This document shows positions 8,996 to 18,026 of a stretch of 64,000 nt of DNA, in pieces. The DNA lies in contig NZ_VIJZ01000009.1 in assembly GCF_006874425.1 (NCBI RefSeq), positions 1-64,000 on the forward strand, in the 5' to 3' direction. How positions within the stretch are numbered: the first letter of the stretch is position 1; each line of letters starts with the position of its first letter. Position numbers and translations under genes: made by a program. This DNA is from Paenibacillus ottowii (lineage in GTDB: Bacteria; Bacillota; Bacilli; Paenibacillales; Paenibacillaceae). Under the pieces are notes generated by a model. That model saw only the letters and a program-made list of their open reading frames with translations, had not been told where the DNA came from and searched no databases.

Positions 8996-10453
8996 TTACA
9001 GCTGCGGACGCTGCTTGTGAAATTCAGTATTTTGTTCAAAAGCGTGAGCTACACGCAGTACAGAAGACTCGTCAAAAGCTTTCCCGATAATTTGCAGTCC
9101 GACTGGCATTCCATCTGCAAGACCACAAGGAATACTGATAGCCGGCACACCAGCCAAACTTACCGGAATCGTCAAAATATCGTTCAAATACATCGTCAAT
9201 GGATCATCCACTTGAGAACCGATTTTGAAAGCGGTAGTCGGTGCTGTAGGTCCGATAATCACATCATATTGTTCAAATACACGATCAAAATCCTGTTTGA
9301 TCAGTGTACGCACTTTTTGAGCTTTCAAATAATAAGCATCGTAGTACCCGGAGCTGAGTGCATAAGTACCGAGCATAATCCGACGCTTCACCTCAGGACC
9401 AAACCCTTGCGTACGGGACTGATGGTAGAGATCAAGCAGGTTATCTGGATTGTCGGAGCGTACACCATAGCGCACGCCGTCGAAGCGGGCCAGATTGGAT
9501 GATGCTTCGGATGAAGCCAGCAGGTAATATGTCGCAACTGCATATTCCGTATGTGGAAGAGATACCTCTTCCCATATAGCGCCCAAGCCTTCCAGTGTTT
9601 TCAGTGCATCAAGCACCTTTTCCTTGACCTGTGGATCTACGCCTTCACCAAGATACTCTTTAGGCACAGCGATGCGAAGTCCTTTTACATCTCCGGTTAA
9701 AGCGTTCAAATAATCAGGAATGTCTACCTTCGCAGACGTGGAGTCCTTCGGGTCATAGCCAGCAATGGCTTGCAGGACATAGGCCGAATCCTGAACATTT
9801 TTGGTAATCGGTCCGATTTGGTCTAAAGAGGAGGCAAAGGCCACCAGTCCAAAACGGGATACGAGACCATAGGTTGGTTTTAGGCCAACTACACCGCAAT
9901 AAGAAGCAGGCTGGCGAATAGAGCCGCCTGTATCGGAACCGAGTGTGAAATAAGCCTCACCCGCCGCAACAGCCGCAGCCGAGCCGCCACTGGAACCGCC
10001 GGGAACACGTTCTAGATCCCATGGATTACGTGCCGGGAAAAAGCTGGAGTTCTCATTAGAACCGCCCATGGCGAATTCGTCCATGTTCATTTTACCAAGT
10101 GTCACCGTTTGCGCTGCGCGTAACTTACCGACAACCGTGGCGTCGTAAACAGGGTCAAAATTTTTCAAAAACTGACTACCACATGTAGTACGCAGCCCTT
10201 CTGTCACGATATTATCCTTAATACCGATCGGTAAACCAAACAGCAACCCTCGTTCTTCTCCTGAAATCAGCTGATCATCCAGCTGACGTGCGGATGCCCG
10301 GGCCTGTTCCTCGTCAACGGTAATATAGGCTCTGATCTTGTCTTCCCGCGCATCAATTGTCTCCAGAGCGTGTCCCACCAGATCACTCACGGAAATTTCC
10401 TTTTGATGCAGCTTGTTATGTATTTCCGGCAATGTGTTATTAAACAAGCTCAA
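8996..10453 (-). CDS. gatA: Asp-tRNA(Asn)/Glu-tRNA(Gln) amidotransferase subunit A
   Basis: 485 residues, matching the Bacillus length once the start is set at a TTG (10453) preceded by AAAGGAGGATGC. It is an amidase-signature enzyme: the Gly/Ser-rich core [18 protein letters not shown] supplies the cis-Ser and nucleophilic Ser, with the catalytic Lys upstream in GIKDNIV and [12 protein letters not shown] following. It hydrolyses glutamine and channels ammonia to GatB. It is flanked by gatC (27 nt upstream) and gatB (26 nt downstream). Confidence 0.97.
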   Translation of the reverse strand: MSLFNNTLPEIHNKLHQKEISVSDLVGHALETIDAREDKIRAYITVDEEQARASARQLDDQLISGEERGLLFGLPIGIKDNIVTEGLRTTCGSQFLKNFDPVYDATVVGKLRAAQTVTLGKMNMDEFAMGGSNENSSFFPARNPWDLERVPGGSSGGSAAAVAAGEAYFTLGSDTGGSIRQPASYCGVVGLKPTYGLVSRFGLVAFASSLDQIGPITKNVQDSAYVLQAIAGYDPKDSTSAKVDIPDYLNALTGDVKGLRIAVPKEYLGEGVDPQVKEKVLDALKTLEGLGAIWEEVSLPHTEYAVATYYLLASSEASSNLARFDGVRYGVRSDNPDNLLDLYHQSRTQGFGPEVKRRIMLGTYALSSGYYDAYYLKAQKVRTLIKQDFDRVFEQYDVIIGPTAPTTAFKIGSQVDDPLTMYLNDILTIPVSLAGVPAISIPCGLADGMPVGLQIIGKAFDESSVLRVAHAFEQNTEFHKQRPQL

Positions 10454-10480
10454 TTTGCATCCTCCTTTCAAATGTGAAAT

Positions 10481-10768
10481 CTATTCCAGAACAGCAGGAA
10501 CTTTAAACTGTCCGTCTTCTTCTTCAGGTGCATTACGCATCACTTGCTCGTGCGTCAAACTTTCGCGAACTTCGTCGTCCCGCATAACATTGCTGACATG
10601 CAGCACATGAGTGGTCGGTTTTACCTGCTCCGTATCCAACTCATTCAGCTTCTCCGCATAATGGAGAATGGCATTTAATTGTCCTGTCATGGTTTCTTCC
10701 TCAGCCTCGGTCAGATTCAACCGGGACAGCCTGGCTACATGACGGACATCTTCTTTGGAAATGTTCAT
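10481..10768 (-). CDS. gatC: Asp-tRNA(Asn)/Glu-tRNA(Gln) amidotransferase subunit C
   Basis: 95 residues. It starts MNISKEDVRHVARLSRLNLT, the standard GatC opening, and has the internal NELDTEQVKPTTH motif. GatC wraps around GatA and stabilises the GatA-GatB complex. It is the first gene of the operon, with GAGGAGGG before ATG. Confidence 0.95.
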   Translation of the reverse strand: MNISKEDVRHVARLSRLNLTEAEEETMTGQLNAILHYAEKLNELDTEQVKPTTHVLHVSNVMRDDEVRESLTHEQVMRNAPEEEDGQFKVPAVLE

Positions 10769-10876
10769 TCAAATCCCTCCTCATATATAAACAAAAATCC
10801 AATAAGCGACTGGAATCGGATTTTGCAAAATCCTGACATCAAAAATGTTACACCGAACTTTGAAATAACGTTTTTA

Positions 10877-10905
10877 ATTATAGGATAGAACCCTATACAA
10901 TTCAA
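10877..10905 (-). promoter_or_regulatory. gatCAB promoter
   Basis: Minus strand TTGAAT (complement of 10900-10905), 17-bp spacer, perfect TATAAT (complement of 10877-10882). The leader is about 100 nt and shows no T-box specifier/antiterminator features. Confidence 0.7.
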
Positions 10906-10964
10906 TCTTTGACGCGGTACAGAAGCAGACTGTACATGAATGAGGTAAATGTTACTAAAAGAAT

Positions 10965-10988
10965 ATAAAAAAAGCACCTCTCGGTGCT
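10965..10988 (-). terminator. Second tandem terminator upstream of gatC
   Basis: Minus strand AGCACC-GAGA-GGTGCT (complement of 10973-10988) followed by seven T. It lies about 50 nt past another terminator and would catch read-through from the small gene upstream before the gat promoter. Confidence 0.75.
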
Positions 10989-11035
10989 CTTTCGAGAAAA
11001 CTATAGCAGCTGAAATCGTGCTCATTATATATTGT

Positions 11036-11061
11036 TAAAAAGAGTCGGCAACAGCCGACTC
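11036..11061 (-). terminator. Terminator of the 11062-11424 gene
   Basis: Minus strand GAGTCGGC-TGTT-GCCGACTC, an 8-bp perfect stem directly after the stop codon, followed by TTTTTAAC. Confidence 0.85.
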
Positions 11062-11424
11062 CTATATCCAAGCACGTAAATTAACTTGTTTGATAAAATC
11101 AGCCTGTGACAACAATTCTGCCGCGGTTTCTTCTTCCTCCGTCTCTACTGAATCATGACCACCGTTCATCACATGTCTGAACAGCTTCTCATTATGAGTA
11201 GCAAGGGCGTAATCTATCAGCGCTTCACGCTCAATCCGTTCGGCTTCCAGCTTGAGAATACTTTCTTCCAGCTCGATGTCCCCGGATGGTACGAAAAAAT
11301 TGCGATTCACTTTCGGTATGCGAATGACATAGTCAAAAGCATTGTCCGCATTACGGTCGTAAGCAATGATATAACCATGTTCGCCCACAGGAAGATTCTG
11401 CTCAAAAGCATCCGCGACGATCAT
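11062..11424 (-). CDS. Small conserved-looking acidic protein, unknown function
   Basis: About 120 residues, soluble. A beta-rich N-terminal half (about 1-55) has GEHGYIIAYDRNADNAFDYVIRI-like strands, then a PSGDIELEESIL turn. A helical, strongly acidic C-terminus with VETEEEETAAE follows. This looks like a small SH3/KOW-like barrel plus helices, but I do not recognise the family. The start at 11424 has AGGAG 9 nt upstream; an alternative ATG at 11448 is preceded only by a G-run. It is monocistronic and followed by two terminators. Confidence 0.65.
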   Translation of the reverse strand: MIVADAFEQNLPVGEHGYIIAYDRNADNAFDYVIRIPKVNRNFFVPSGDIELEESILKLEAERIEREALIDYALATHNEKLFRHVMNGGHDSVETEEEETAAELLSQADFIKQVNLRAWI

Positions 11425-11528
11425 AATTCTAGCTCCTAAATGATGCATCGTTAGCCCCCCCGTTTGTCTGAACTTATCTGCTAAGTCTACTAAAAAAAAG
11501 GTAGCTTGTCTATATCATCTATATATCT

Positions 11529-11738
11529 TCATAATCGACCGTCTCCTCGTCCATTTCTATGTTCATTGAGCCTTATCTGCCAGTTTTGTGTAAGACTTCT
11601 GTCCCGCCGTTTTACCTTATTCCAGGTTATAATCTTCGGTTCGGAACCTACCACATCATCTTTAATATCTATTATTTTGGGAAGATGTAAACTACCTTCG
11701 TTCTCACGATGTACCTTATATATATGTTTTCTTTTCAT
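11529..11738 (-). CDS. Small basic protein, unknown function
   Basis: A 69-residue, highly basic ORF (MKRKHIYKVHREN at the start, RRDRSLTQNWQIRLNEHRNG near the end). AAGGGGGGAG lies 6 nt before the ATG at 11738, which is the main reason to accept it. No transmembrane segment or known motif is visible. Confidence is limited by its size and lack of context. Confidence 0.45.
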   Translation of the reverse strand: MKRKHIYKVHRENEGSLHLPKIIDIKDDVVGSEPKIITWNKVKRRDRSLTQNWQIRLNEHRNGRGDGRL

Positions 11739-11792
11739 TCTTGCTCCCCCCTTGTGATCTGACGGCTTCATCCCTCTATATCCTCTTATGGG

Positions 11793-11834
11793 CAAAAAAA
11801 AGAACGCAAACCGGGATTCATCCACAGCTTGCGT
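11793..11834 (-). terminator. Probable terminator of the DedA-thioredoxin-MBL operon
   Basis: Minus strand ACGCAAGC (complement of 11827-11834) pairs with GTTTGCGT (complement of 11804-11811), followed by TCTTTTTTTT. It lies 150 nt past the operon's last stop. A second stem, GAGGCAAAA/TTTTGCCTC (11927-11935/11952-11960), lies closer to the stop but lacks a T-run. Confidence 0.6.
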
Positions 11835-11981
11835 GCTTCGCGAGTTTAGTATGTAACTTTAATACATGTATGTTAACAAAAATAATAACCTTTGTCTATA
11901 CATAATTTATATTTTGTTGTCGAATTGAGGCAAAACCTGTCACTTCTTTGATTTTGCCTCACTAATTGATGTTCATCAGAT

Positions 11982-12611
11982 TTAACGAATATACGGATTG
12001 TGGGCTTTCTCATAACCAATGGATGTTTTGGGTCCGTGACCAGGATACACTGTAACGTCATCTCCAAGTGGAAACAACTTATTCTGGATGGAGTCATACA
12101 AATCGCGTTCCCGGCCACCCGTTAGATCTGTGCGTCCAACGCCCTGACGGAACAGTACATCCCCGGAAAAAAGATCTTTGCCGCACAAGAAGCTGACGCT
12201 ACCGGGTGAATGCCCCGGTGTATGGAACACTTTGAATGTATGCCCGATTAGATTTAATTGCTGCCCCTCTGCCAAATCATATTCAGCAGGTTCTGTCGAG
12301 ATCGGTGGTGATGCCTCTGGCCACATTAAGGAGCCATTCAGCTTAGGAGATGTGAGCCAGTCCTGCTCCAAGGCGTGTAGATACACCGGGCATCCTTTGG
12401 CATTGCGAATCTCCTCCACCCCACCGATATGATCAAAATGGGCATGGGTCAGCAGGACAGCTTCAATGGTCAGGGATTCAATCGCTCTCAGCAAAGGTCC
12501 CGGATTCATTCCTGGATCAATAATAACGGCGCGCTGTGGATCATCCCCTTGAAGCAAATAAGCATTCGTTTGAAGGGGTCCAAGGTTAAAGCTACGAATT
12601 GATAAGGTCAT
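11982..12611 (-). CDS. MBL-fold hydrolase, glyoxalase II-like
   Basis: 209 residues. Metal-binding signature THAHFDHIGG (HxHxDH), then H in FHTPGHSPGS, D in LFSGDVLF and H in VYPGHGP, which together form a complete two-metal site. It resembles the B. subtilis YqgX group of hydroxyacylglutathione-hydrolase-like enzymes; since these bacteria use bacillithiol, the thiol substrate is uncertain. It starts 3 nt after the thioredoxin-like gene and so belongs to its operon. Confidence 0.88.
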   Translation of the reverse strand: MTLSIRSFNLGPLQTNAYLLQGDDPQRAVIIDPGMNPGPLLRAIESLTIEAVLLTHAHFDHIGGVEEIRNAKGCPVYLHALEQDWLTSPKLNGSLMWPEASPPISTEPAEYDLAEGQQLNLIGHTFKVFHTPGHSPGSVSFLCGKDLFSGDVLFRQGVGRTDLTGGRERDLYDSIQNKLFPLGDDVTVYPGHGPKTSIGYEKAHNPYIR

Positions 12612-12614
12612 AAG

Positions 12615-13184
12615 TTAAAATCCCGAGATCAGCTCGCGTAATTCCTGAACAATCACAGGATGAACCTCGGTTCCCTCCCCATATTTTGCAGCCATTTCCT
12701 TGCGAGCAACTGCGATTTTTTCTTGATAATCATCGGCTTCCCGATCTGGATTTTCACGTTTGAATTCGATCATAATTTGTTGGACATGTGCAGGGCGTGG
12801 TCCCCAGTGACCAAGTACGTGACCTCCCGTATCCGCAAAAATCACAATCGGCACAGCACGTCCGCCCATCGTCAGGAAATCGTCCATCAGCGCCTGATGA
12901 TTTTCAAGAATCAACACTTCAGTTGGAATACCGCTATTTTCCAGTGCGCGGAACACTACAGGTACATTGCGTACGACATCCCCACACCAGTCGGCAGCCA
13001 ATATAAGCACACGCAGATCGTCACGATGGTTCAAGCTTTCAAAAAACTTCCGATCCTCTTCGCTACTCCACACAAACTGATCGTATCCGAAGCGAAAAGC
13101 TTCCTTGTTTTTTTCCATACCTTCCATAAACTGCTCGGGACTCAAGCCCTTGCCGAAATATTGCGATACGTTAGTACGGCTCAT
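12615..13184 (-). CDS. Thioredoxin-like protein with a WCGDV motif
   Basis: About 189 residues. A thioredoxin fold (about 55-150) carries LAADWCGDVVRNVPV where thioredoxin has WCGPC, so only the first cysteine remains, and a cis-proline in GRAVPIVIF. Families with this monothiol motif are annotated thioredoxin-like but their targets are unproven. The start is ATG 13184 after GGAAG. It lies between dedA and the MBL gene with gaps of 1-3 nt, so the three are co-translated; a thiol-repair role is only inference. Confidence 0.8.
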   Translation of the reverse strand: MSRTNVSQYFGKGLSPEQFMEGMEKNKEAFRFGYDQFVWSSEEDRKFFESLNHRDDLRVLILAADWCGDVVRNVPVVFRALENSGIPTEVLILENHQALMDDFLTMGGRAVPIVIFADTGGHVLGHWGPRPAHVQQIMIEFKRENPDREADDYQEKIAVARKEMAAKYGEGTEVHPVIVQELRELISGF

Positions 13185-13185
13185 G

Positions 13186-13800
13186 TTATACACTTCCTTT
13201 TTTGTTTTTGGCTACAATCCATTTGATTACAAAATAAACGATCAAGAGTGCAAGCGCAACCAGCAAGATGGGTTTGATGTAAGGTGCCGCCACTTCATCA
13301 ATTTGCTCCCACTTGTCTCCCAGCACCATACCTAAATATATAAACAAAACAGACCAAGGTATAATCGCCAGCGTCGTCAAAATAATAAAGCGCCATACGT
13401 TCATTCGAGCCAACCCGGCAGGGATTGAGATCGCGTGACGCACAACAGGGATGAAGCGAGCTGTAAAAATGACTCCTGTGCCGTATTTATTAAACCAAGC
13501 TTCAGCGTGGTCGACATGGCTTTTTTTGATGAGTATGTATTTCCCGTACTTATCCAATACCGGTCTGCCGCCATAGCGCCCGATCCAATATATAAACAGC
13601 TGGGCCAGCACCCCGCCAATCGTTCCAAAAATAACTGCTCCAAAAAAATTAATATGTCCTGAGGACACTAAAAAGCCGCCATAAGCGAGGACAATTTCAC
13701 TTGGAATAACCTCCACCATCAGGCCTAACATAATACCAAAATACCCCATACTGCGAATGATCTCAAACAAATAACTAATGATACTAGATATATGGTCCAT
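13186..13800 (-). CDS. DedA-family membrane protein
   Basis: About 204 residues with DedA hallmarks: the re-entrant loop (GYFGIMLGLMVEVIPSEIVLAYGG), GTIGGVLAQLFIYWIGRYGG, and the VFTARFIPVVRHAISIPAGLARM motif with conserved arginines. Bacterial DedA proteins recycle lipid carriers such as undecaprenyl phosphate or phospholipids across the membrane. First gene of the three-gene operon. The start is ATG 13800, or a GTG 12 nt upstream. Confidence 0.92.
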   Translation of the reverse strand: MDHISSIISYLFEIIRSMGYFGIMLGLMVEVIPSEIVLAYGGFLVSSGHINFFGAVIFGTIGGVLAQLFIYWIGRYGGRPVLDKYGKYILIKKSHVDHAEAWFNKYGTGVIFTARFIPVVRHAISIPAGLARMNVWRFIILTTLAIIPWSVLFIYLGMVLGDKWEQIDEVAAPYIKPILLVALALLIVYFVIKWIVAKNKKGSV

Positions 13801-13944
13801 TTCTCTTCCCACTCCCTGCCTGTTTCTCTATTTTCATTAGTGTATCACAGCGGCAGAACACGTCGCCACTTCGCGCAATTAGGGAGGTCAGTGACCCCGG
13901 CTCCTGTGCCCGCATAAGTTGTGAGAGAGAGGAGGGGGTACAAT

Positions 13945-14268
13945 ATGCCTCCCGGCAAATTCCCCAAACATGACAATTCACAATCCCGTTTACCCACGGC
14001 TCGTGGTATCCGCCGCGCATGCAGCAAAGAGCTGTACCGAACCTGCAAGCGTCTGCCTGTTCACATTGCTCCTGATCTGGTCAAGCAGGGTGAAGAGCTG
14101 TACTGCCGCAAGGTCGTCGGACACCTCATCTGGATTGCGGAAAACCATAGCAATCGCAAACTACTCTGCGACTGGTGGGACGAAGATGTCAGCGAAGAGC
14201 TCGCAGCATTGTGGGAGGTGGATCGTGATGTCTTGTGCACCGCTTTTAGAAGTGCCTATGGCGGGTAG
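13945..14268 (+). CDS. Small protein, unknown function
   Basis: 107 residues beginning MPPGKFPKHDNSQSRLPTAR. It has four cysteines (ACSKELYRTCK, LYCRKV, LLCDWW, VLCTAF) and a tryptophan-rich DWWDEDVSEELAALWEVDRD stretch. The regular cysteines hint at metal binding or a redox role, but I recognise no family. GGAGGGGG lies 7 nt before the ATG. A lone plus-strand gene, ending at a shared terminator. Confidence 0.65.
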   Translation: MPPGKFPKHDNSQSRLPTARGIRRACSKELYRTCKRLPVHIAPDLVKQGEELYCRKVVGHLIWIAENHSNRKLLCDWWDEDVSEELAALWEVDRDVLCTAFRSAYGG

Positions 14269-14302
14269 ATGTTTGCGTATAGCACCCATAAACTGTTAAC
14301 TA

Positions 14303-14340
14303 CAAAAAAGTGGAGCCCCCTGCTGTGGCTCCACTTTTAC
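14303..14340. terminator. Bidirectional terminator
   Basis: 8-bp stem GTGGAGCC (14310-14317)/GGCTCCAC (14327-14334), with A6 on the left and T4 on the right. It serves the convergent 107-residue gene and the methyltransferase gene. Confidence 0.88.
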
Positions 14341-14348
14341 TATGTTCC

Positions 14349-15548
14349 TTAGCTGTGTGACTGCTTCTGCCCCGCTCCTTCGGGGAGCAGATCCGCACAA
14401 GCACGTTCCAGGTAAGGATCAGCATGTATAAAATCCCGAAATGCTGTGTACTCACGCCACAAAACGGAACGTTCTCCCGCTTGACCTTTAACGGCACGAA
14501 TCAGAATATTTTTAGGGGTATGCTCCATATCGATAAATTCCAGTAGCTGTGTCCGATACCCCATCATATCCAGCAGCTTGGCCCGGATTCCATCCGTTGC
14601 CAGTGCAGAAAAACGCTCCTTCAAAATACCGTGGGAGAGCAAAGGCTCCAATACCGGATTTTCCAGTTGGCTAAACAGCTCGTGCTGGCAGCACGGAACC
14701 GATAAAATGACGGATGCTCCCCAGCGGACAGCTTTTTCCAGCGCTGCATCTGTTGCTGTATCGCATGCATGCAAGGTAACGACCATGTCCACCTGCTCCA
14801 GTTCATTGTAATCCGCAATATCTCCGACCAGAAACTCCAACTGCCGATATTGCAGCTTTTGAGCCAGAACATTACAGGTTTCAATGACATCTGCCTTTAA
14901 GTCCAAGCCGACAATCTGCAAAGGTCGCTTTTGCTGCACAGCCAAATAGTGATACAGAGCAAAGGTCAAATACGACTTGCCGCAGCCAAAATCCACAATC
15001 GTCAATGGGCGGCCTACCGGAAGGCTGGGCAATACATCCTGCACCATTTCGAGAAAACGGTTGATTTGACGGAATTTATCATACTTGCGAGCTAGTACCT
15101 TACCGTCCTCATTCATGATGCCGAGCTCAATCAGGAAAGGAATACGCTCTCCTTCCTCAAGCACATATTGCTTTTTGCGATTATGAGACAGATCGGCTTT
15201 ACTTTTGCTCGGTGACTTTGTCAGAATGGATACTTTATATTTTTTACTGATTAGCACCTGATAGTCTGCATCCTTGGCACACAGCAGTCCTTGGCGGAAT
15301 GTATCCTCAAACAAGGCAGTCATGCGCTCATTAGCTTCGTCAGGAGTCAGATTTTCATGAATGACTTTGTTGCTGTAATGAAAGGCAAACTGGTAATGCA
15401 GTTTGTTTTTCAATTCTACAGGTTTGATTTGTACTTTAGTAAAAGAAGCATCCTCGCGTTTGCGCAGCTGACTCAGCGTTGCTGTGATGAGGGAACCTCC
15501 CGTGGTTAATTGGTATACAAGTTCGCGCAGTGAATCCAAAAGGTACAT
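14349..15548 (-). CDS. Class I SAM-dependent methyltransferase
   Basis: About 399 residues. A variable N-terminal domain (1-170) is followed by a Rossmann methyltransferase domain (about 185-340) with motif I IVDFGCGKSYLTFALYHYL and a VVTLHACDTATDAAL segment. The C-terminal end carries ILIRAVKG. The architecture fits the Methyltransf_32-type family of large, poorly characterised enzymes; an RNA substrate is a guess. The preferred ATG at 15548 lies 1 nt after the TGA of the DUF6483 gene, so the two are translationally coupled. Confidence 0.8.
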   Translation of the reverse strand: MYLLDSLRELVYQLTTGGSLITATLSQLRKREDASFTKVQIKPVELKNKLHYQFAFHYSNKVIHENLTPDEANERMTALFEDTFRQGLLCAKDADYQVLISKKYKVSILTKSPSKSKADLSHNRKKQYVLEEGERIPFLIELGIMNEDGKVLARKYDKFRQINRFLEMVQDVLPSLPVGRPLTIVDFGCGKSYLTFALYHYLAVQQKRPLQIVGLDLKADVIETCNVLAQKLQYRQLEFLVGDIADYNELEQVDMVVTLHACDTATDAALEKAVRWGASVILSVPCCQHELFSQLENPVLEPLLSHGILKERFSALATDGIRAKLLDMMGYRTQLLEFIDMEHTPKNILIRAVKGQAGERSVLWREYTAFRDFIHADPYLERACADLLPEGAGQKQSHS

Positions 15549-15549
15549 C

Positions 15550-16206
15550 TCACTTTCTTTCATGTAATTGGGTGATCTCGGACAACCCCTCGGTGATTTC
15601 CTGACGTGAAATTCCACCCCGTTCCAGCTCTGCATTGGTCTTATCCAGTAACTGACTGTAAAATGTCTCTGCTTCCAATCTCAGCTCTGGCTGCTCCCAC
15701 GCCAATCCAAACCAGACATCGGCGGCTTTATCCAGCCTGTTTTCGCGCTCATAATGAAGAGCCAACAGCTTGCTGGTTTCAGGTGGAAGCTCATATTCAT
15801 GAACCAGTTTCACGATACATGCTATTCGTTCGGGCAGGACCTGTAGATCACGAGTCGCGCCATTCAGATCGCTGTACAAATATAAATGAAGAGTTTTCAT
15901 TAAAATTCGTATGCCCTCGTCTATTTTGCTGGTTTCCAAGTATATAGCAGCTTCTTCTTCCAGAATGCGAGCCACTTGCTGAAGCTCATCCGCTTCCATC
16001 CCAGGTCCCATTCGGAAAAGCTCAATAATTTGTTCCGGCGGCAATCGTCTGAGCAAATCTGAACGAAGGCGAAACTGCTTGTTGAGTAAGTCATCTAGTT
16101 GTTTTAGCGCTTCGACGTGTTTATTTTCACGCCTCAGCCCAAGCACCGATGCTACTGCGGATGTCAATTCTTCCATCATACCTAGCAAATAATCTTTTCT
16201 AAGCAA
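15550..16206 (-). CDS. DUF6483-like helical protein
   Basis: 218 residues, almost all amphipathic helix. It opens with LRKDYLLGMMEELTSAVASV, typical of the DUF6483 family, and the middle resembles TPR-like helical pairs (LLALHYERENRLDKAADVWFGL). Function unknown. The start is TTG 16206 with GGAAGG 7 nt upstream. Coupled to the methyltransferase. Confidence 0.7.
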   Translation of the reverse strand: MLRKDYLLGMMEELTSAVASVLGLRRENKHVEALKQLDDLLNKQFRLRSDLLRRLPPEQIIELFRMGPGMEADELQQVARILEEEAAIYLETSKIDEGIRILMKTLHLYLYSDLNGATRDLQVLPERIACIVKLVHEYELPPETSKLLALHYERENRLDKAADVWFGLAWEQPELRLEAETFYSQLLDKTNAELERGGISRQEITEGLSEITQLHERK

Positions 16207-16356
16207 GCTGTTCCCTTCCTTTCATCCCGATGCCTAGAGAATCAGGAACCTTGTCCCTTCTGATTGTATGACATCCTTGTCTAAAAGCCAAATGTCGCCC
16301 TCATGGCGTAATTCCATTATTCGAAAATTTGCTATTGATCCTCTGTTATTCTTATG

Positions 16357-16386
16357 TTATTTTTGTTTCGTTAGAAACAAAAATAA
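16357..16386. repeat. Perfect 13-bp inverted repeat with 4-nt loop
   Basis: TTATTTTTGTTTC-GTTA-GAAACAAAAATAA, about 100 nt upstream of the FMN-binding protein gene and inside the 277-bp gap 16207-16483. It has no GC-rich stem and is not a good terminator, so it is more like an operator for a dimeric regulator. Nothing else is visible in this gap. Confidence 0.6.
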
Positions 16387-16483
16387 TTGTTATGTATTAT
16401 TAAACCACGCAATATAATAAAATATTTATTTTCAACCGAAACAAAATTACACTTTGATGTTTTTACGGGGAGGATGTTAACGT

Positions 16484-17050
16484 ATGGGAAAACAATTTAG
16501 TTCGATACTACCGGAATATAAGGAGTTTATACAGCGACAGCATATTTTCTTTGTAGGATCAGCACCTGTATCTGAGACGGGGCATGTGAATATTTCCCCC
16601 AAAGGATACGACTCCTTTCGTATATTGTCAGATCATCAGGTAGCCTATCTTGACTTGGCGGGAAGTGGCAATGAGACAAGCGCACACATTATAGAGAACG
16701 GACGGGTAACCATCATGTTCTGTGCATTTGAAGGCGAACCTTGTGTATTAAAGCTCTATGGTACTGGTGCAGTCGTACTGCCCGATACAAAGCGTTGGCA
16801 TGAGCTGTATCCCCTCTTCAATCCACTGCCTGGAGCAAGACAAATCATTGTTGTTGATGTTCATATGGTACAACATACATGTGGATTTGCAGTTCCCTTT
16901 ATGACATACACGAGTGAACGGGAAAAGCTGAAGGACGTGGCGATTCAGATGGGCGAAGAAGCACTTAGAAAGTATGCATACGAGAAAAATTTAGAGAGTA
17001 TCGACGGTTTGCCAACGGCGTTTGCCTTGAACAAAAACAATAGGACTTAG
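16484..17050 (+). CDS. Pyridoxamine 5'-phosphate oxidase-family FMN-binding protein
   Basis: 188 residues with a split-barrel flavin-binding fold: FFVGSAPVSETGHVNISPKG at the N-terminus, VAYLDLAGSGNETSAHI (phosphate-contact region) and RVTIMFCAFEG. Homologues reduce small substrates or bind FMN, F420 or haem; the specific reaction is unknown. GGGGAGG lies before the ATG. Divergent from the DUF6483 gene. Confidence 0.82.
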   Translation: MGKQFSSILPEYKEFIQRQHIFFVGSAPVSETGHVNISPKGYDSFRILSDHQVAYLDLAGSGNETSAHIIENGRVTIMFCAFEGEPCVLKLYGTGAVVLPDTKRWHELYPLFNPLPGARQIIVVDVHMVQHTCGFAVPFMTYTSEREKLKDVAIQMGEEALRKYAYEKNLESIDGLPTAFALNKNNRT

Positions 17051-17081
17051 GCATTCTATACATCTAATAACAATTTGTATA

Positions 17082-17126
17082 CAAAAAACCGGATCCCCTC
17101 TGTTACTACATCAGAAGGTTCCGGTT
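17082..17126. terminator. Shared terminator between convergent genes
   Basis: AACCGGA (17087-17093) pairs with TCCGGTT (17120-17126). On the minus strand it is followed by TTTTTTG, so it mainly serves the hydrolase gene. Confidence 0.75.
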
Positions 17127-17143
17127 ATATAACTTACCTTACT

Positions 17144-17938
17144 CTACTTCTTCACGTTCTGGTCCAAAAATGACAAGATGGTATTTGCTAATAACTCTGG
17201 TGCTTCGAACAAGCTCATGTGTCCAGACTGCGGTAGGGTAACCTGAGTAACTCCGGCCCGAGCTGTTGTAAACGTCCGAGCTGGAGGTACAGCCTGATCC
17301 TGCTCTCCTGCTACTAAAAGAGCTGGCAATGCAGAAGCTGATAACACATCCCGACGGTCAGGACGTTCACGCATAGCCAGCGATGCTCCTACGGCTCCTT
17401 GTGGAGGTGTTTTGTAGCCAATTTCTTTGACTTTGAGTAGTTGGCTCGACATCGACTCCACATGTTCAGGAGCGAACAATCCTGGTACGAGTCCATCTGC
17501 AAAGGTTGTAATCCCTTCCGTTTGAATGGTGGATACAGCCTTATTGCGCTTTTCCTTACCTTCGTCTGTATCTGCATAAGCCGTGGAATGAATCAGTCCA
17601 AAGGCTGTAAGACGCTCGGCATGTCTTTGGACTGCGGAAAGGACTAAGTAACCTCCCAGAGAGTGACCAAACCATGCAGCCTGGGGAATGTCCAATTGTT
17701 CTTGAAGTTTAAGCACATCATCTGCCATTTGATCAATCGTGTAGGCTCCGAGTGGAGCATCGCTGCGTCCGTGTCCACGCAAGTCTGGAACAATACAACG
17801 ATAGCTTGGGGACAGCAAGGGAACAACTTCATCCCAATAGGAGGAGCTTCCGCAAAATCCGTGCAATAAAATGATAGGATCTCCTTTTCCCTGCTCGGCA
17901 TAGCAGATTGTCGTTCCTTCGCATAATACCTTTTCCAT
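17144..17938 (-). CDS. Alpha/beta hydrolase
   Basis: About 264 residues. Oxyanion HGFCGSSSYW, nucleophile elbow GHSLGG (Ser near 95), acid in AGEQDQAVP and catalytic His in LPQSGHMSLFEAPE make a full Ser-Asp-His triad. PDLRGHGRSDAP is typical of the esterase/haloperoxidase group. Substrate unknown. The start is ATG 17938 after GGAAGGG; the longer frame is unsupported. The upstream yyaC gene ends 88 nt away. Confidence 0.9.
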   Translation of the reverse strand: MEKVLCEGTTICYAEQGKGDPIILLHGFCGSSSYWDEVVPLLSPSYRCIVPDLRGHGRSDAPLGAYTIDQMADDVLKLQEQLDIPQAAWFGHSLGGYLVLSAVQRHAERLTAFGLIHSTAYADTDEGKEKRNKAVSTIQTEGITTFADGLVPGLFAPEHVESMSSQLLKVKEIGYKTPPQGAVGASLAMRERPDRRDVLSASALPALLVAGEQDQAVPPARTFTTARAGVTQVTLPQSGHMSLFEAPELLANTILSFLDQNVKK

Positions 17939-18026
17939 GTGGAACCCTTCCTTCTCTGTATATAATCTATTGGTTCTAAACATATTAGTAAGTAGAACAT
18001 GCTGATGTATATTATTAAGCAGACCG

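Noticed and set aside
10769..10964. T-box riboswitch upstream of gatCAB
   Set aside because: No specifier loop, no conserved T-box sequence (TGGNACC) and no antiterminator/terminator pair between promoter and gatC.
10765..11025. 86-codon minus-strand ORF just upstream of gatC
   Set aside because: It spans a terminator and the gatC promoter, has no ribosome site, and overlaps the gatC start.
13784..14048. Minus-strand ORFs between dedA and the plus-strand small gene
   Set aside because: They overlap the well-supported 13945 start region in antisense and lack ribosome sites.
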